Positions 62,633 through 64,000 of a stretch of 64,000 nt of DNA are shown piece after piece. Source of the DNA: Stictocephala bisonia (lineage: Eukaryota; Arthropoda; Insecta; Hemiptera; Membracidae); assembly GCA_035578905.1 (NCBI GenBank), contig JAQJVL010000518.1, forward strand, positions 186,001 to 250,000, written 5' to 3'. The translations under genes and the position numbers were made by a program. The stretch's first letter is position 1, and each line of letters begins with the position of its first letter. Under the pieces are notes generated by a model, which worked only from the letters and a program-made list of their open reading frames with translations, had not been told where the DNA came from and did not search any database.

Positions 62633-63334
62633 GTACAAGACTTCCAGGGCCGGAAATGTTGTACGTAGCTGGCCGTAGTACAACTTATGGTAAGTCAAGA
62701 AACCTAGCTTTCATCCCACTTCTCCAATTCATTCCAGGATTTCTGAGGTGTTGAGACTGAGATTATCCTGTCATTCTCGAAATTGCTGTTCTCTTTTCTT
62801 TTCTTTGTGTTTCATTTATATTAAACACTATTTCATTCTAAGAAGTTTTGTTGTGCCAGTCTAAAGAAAGAGGCAAACATCCTCTTATCAATTAGATCAA
62901 TTTATTTTTCAACTATAAACATTTCATTGAACATTTTTTCATCGGATGCCAAAAAATAGAATTTTTAATAGTAAAGGTATTCTCCACTGGATTATAAAAC
63001 TTCAGGTTCTGAAGAGTCAAAAGATGTTATGCCTTAAAAATCACAAAATATTTACTATCATTAAAAACATACCAAATTCAGAAATTTGACAAGACCATAG
63101 GTTGAAGTAGCCCACCATTAATTTCTAATTTGATTACAGAATCAACTAGTACAGAGGTGGGCTAGAGCTTCATATATAATGTATTTATGAAGACCAATTA
63201 AATATTACTCAAGTTCAAAACTTTCAAATTACCTCAATAGGCACATATTGTTAAATGTATACACATACACAACATCAATGGAACATTTTCACTACATGAA
63301 AAATGCCAAATTATGTGTTTCTATTTCACGCTCT
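62633..63334. other. Intergenic AT-rich stretch
   Basis: No feature recognised. Confidence 0.4.
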
Positions 63335-63660
63335 AGTTATCATATCGTACCACTTGAAGTGTCATTTGAAAGGTGAAGAACTGTTCTCGTGGACCATAAG
63401 TTTGTTTTGTACAAAATTGAGTATTTTTATAATATTTTGACAGTAAAATATGTTAAACTTGTAATTTAATTCCTGACAGGTTTAAATTAAAAATATCTCA
63501 ACTTATAGTCCACTAGAAACTTTAATAATCATACAGTCTTCATTATAACTGTAAACATGAATCATACTGTTAAAATAGAACAGCATGTTTTAGCCCGCTG
63601 GCAGTAATGTATGTCTAATATAGGTCTGTCGATTTCCCAGAGGTGACTTGGCGATTTTGA
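63335..63660 (+). repeat. Dispersed repeat S, copy 2
   Basis: Counterpart of 56530-56900. Shared order of motifs is kept, with several small indels. Confidence 0.6.
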
Positions 63661-64000
63661 AAACGACCTCATAACACAGCGCCACTAACATGCATCATTA
63701 GACGCTATGTGACAGGTGAAATTATGCTTTGCTTGGCTTGATACTGAAATTTGGGATGATCTTTTACAAGCTTATGGCACAAATGCAAAGTTTGACATTT
63801 TAATCTCAAATATCATTATGATTAAGCATTTTCTCTCGAATAAAAAAGTTGATAAATAGGACAAGAAAATAAATGGAACCTACAAACATCACACAAGCTA
63901 GTCTGTACTTAGACTTTTTGAAGAATCTTCCACCAGTTACGGTATCCACTAGTGTTTTGAATGAACATTTTGCAACTTGCAAGTTAATTCAGAAGGAGAA
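63661..64000. other. Window end, nothing recognised
   Basis: AT-rich sequence without a supported feature. Confidence 0.4.

Overview
The window is animal nuclear DNA, very probably from an insect. It is AT-rich, its main gene is split into many small exons by GT/AG introns, and it is crowded with arthropod-type transposons. I see no bacterial operon, rRNA, true tRNA or CRISPR array. I cannot name the species.

Two host genes are clear. At 18.2-19.8 kb a single open frame encodes succinate-semialdehyde dehydrogenase (mitochondrial GABA shunt). From 27.8 to 57.5 kb the + strand carries the SCYL2 pseudokinase gene: 13 coding exons whose phases all join, giving 2496 nt including the stop (831 residues). 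A third, unidentified gene is glimpsed on the - strand as two phase-compatible exons (13.5-13.7 kb and 5.5-5.6 kb).

Layout. 0-5.4 kb: Helitron end, tRNA-derived SINE, pogo-like remnant and a 0.9-kb foldback element. 5.4-13.8 kb: the two - strand exons, with an intron holding a Penelope-like element (PLE), a Tc1/mariner-superfamily element nested in a Helitron end, a short Helitron and a dead mariner. 13.8-18.2 kb: hairpins and decayed transposase and reverse-transcriptase (RT) fragments. 18.2-19.8 kb: SSADH. 19.8-27.7 kb: mostly featureless, plus a 2-kb Jockey/CR1-like RT. 27.7-57.5 kb: SCYL2, with introns holding a piggyBac-like element, a head-to-head PLE inside a 0.6-kb direct duplication, two more foldback elements, a perfect palindrome, mariner and hAT elements, minisatellites and RT fragments. 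57.5-64 kb: transposon debris.

The most interesting pattern is a repeated RNA-like motif. Five loci (the 3' region of PLE-1, the end of PLE-2, and the arms of three foldback elements) share a hammerhead-ribozyme-type core: CTGANGA or a near variant, one extra base, a short hairpin, then GAAA. Two copies keep every conserved core base and have a partner strand for stem I. PLEs are known to carry hammerhead ribozymes. The large palindromic elements with one motif per arm may be short non-autonomous partners of PLEs. Two other striking facts bear on PLE integration: a ~616-bp direct duplication ending exactly at a PLE insertion, and a 50-bp PLE tail flanked by a perfect 13-bp target-site duplication.
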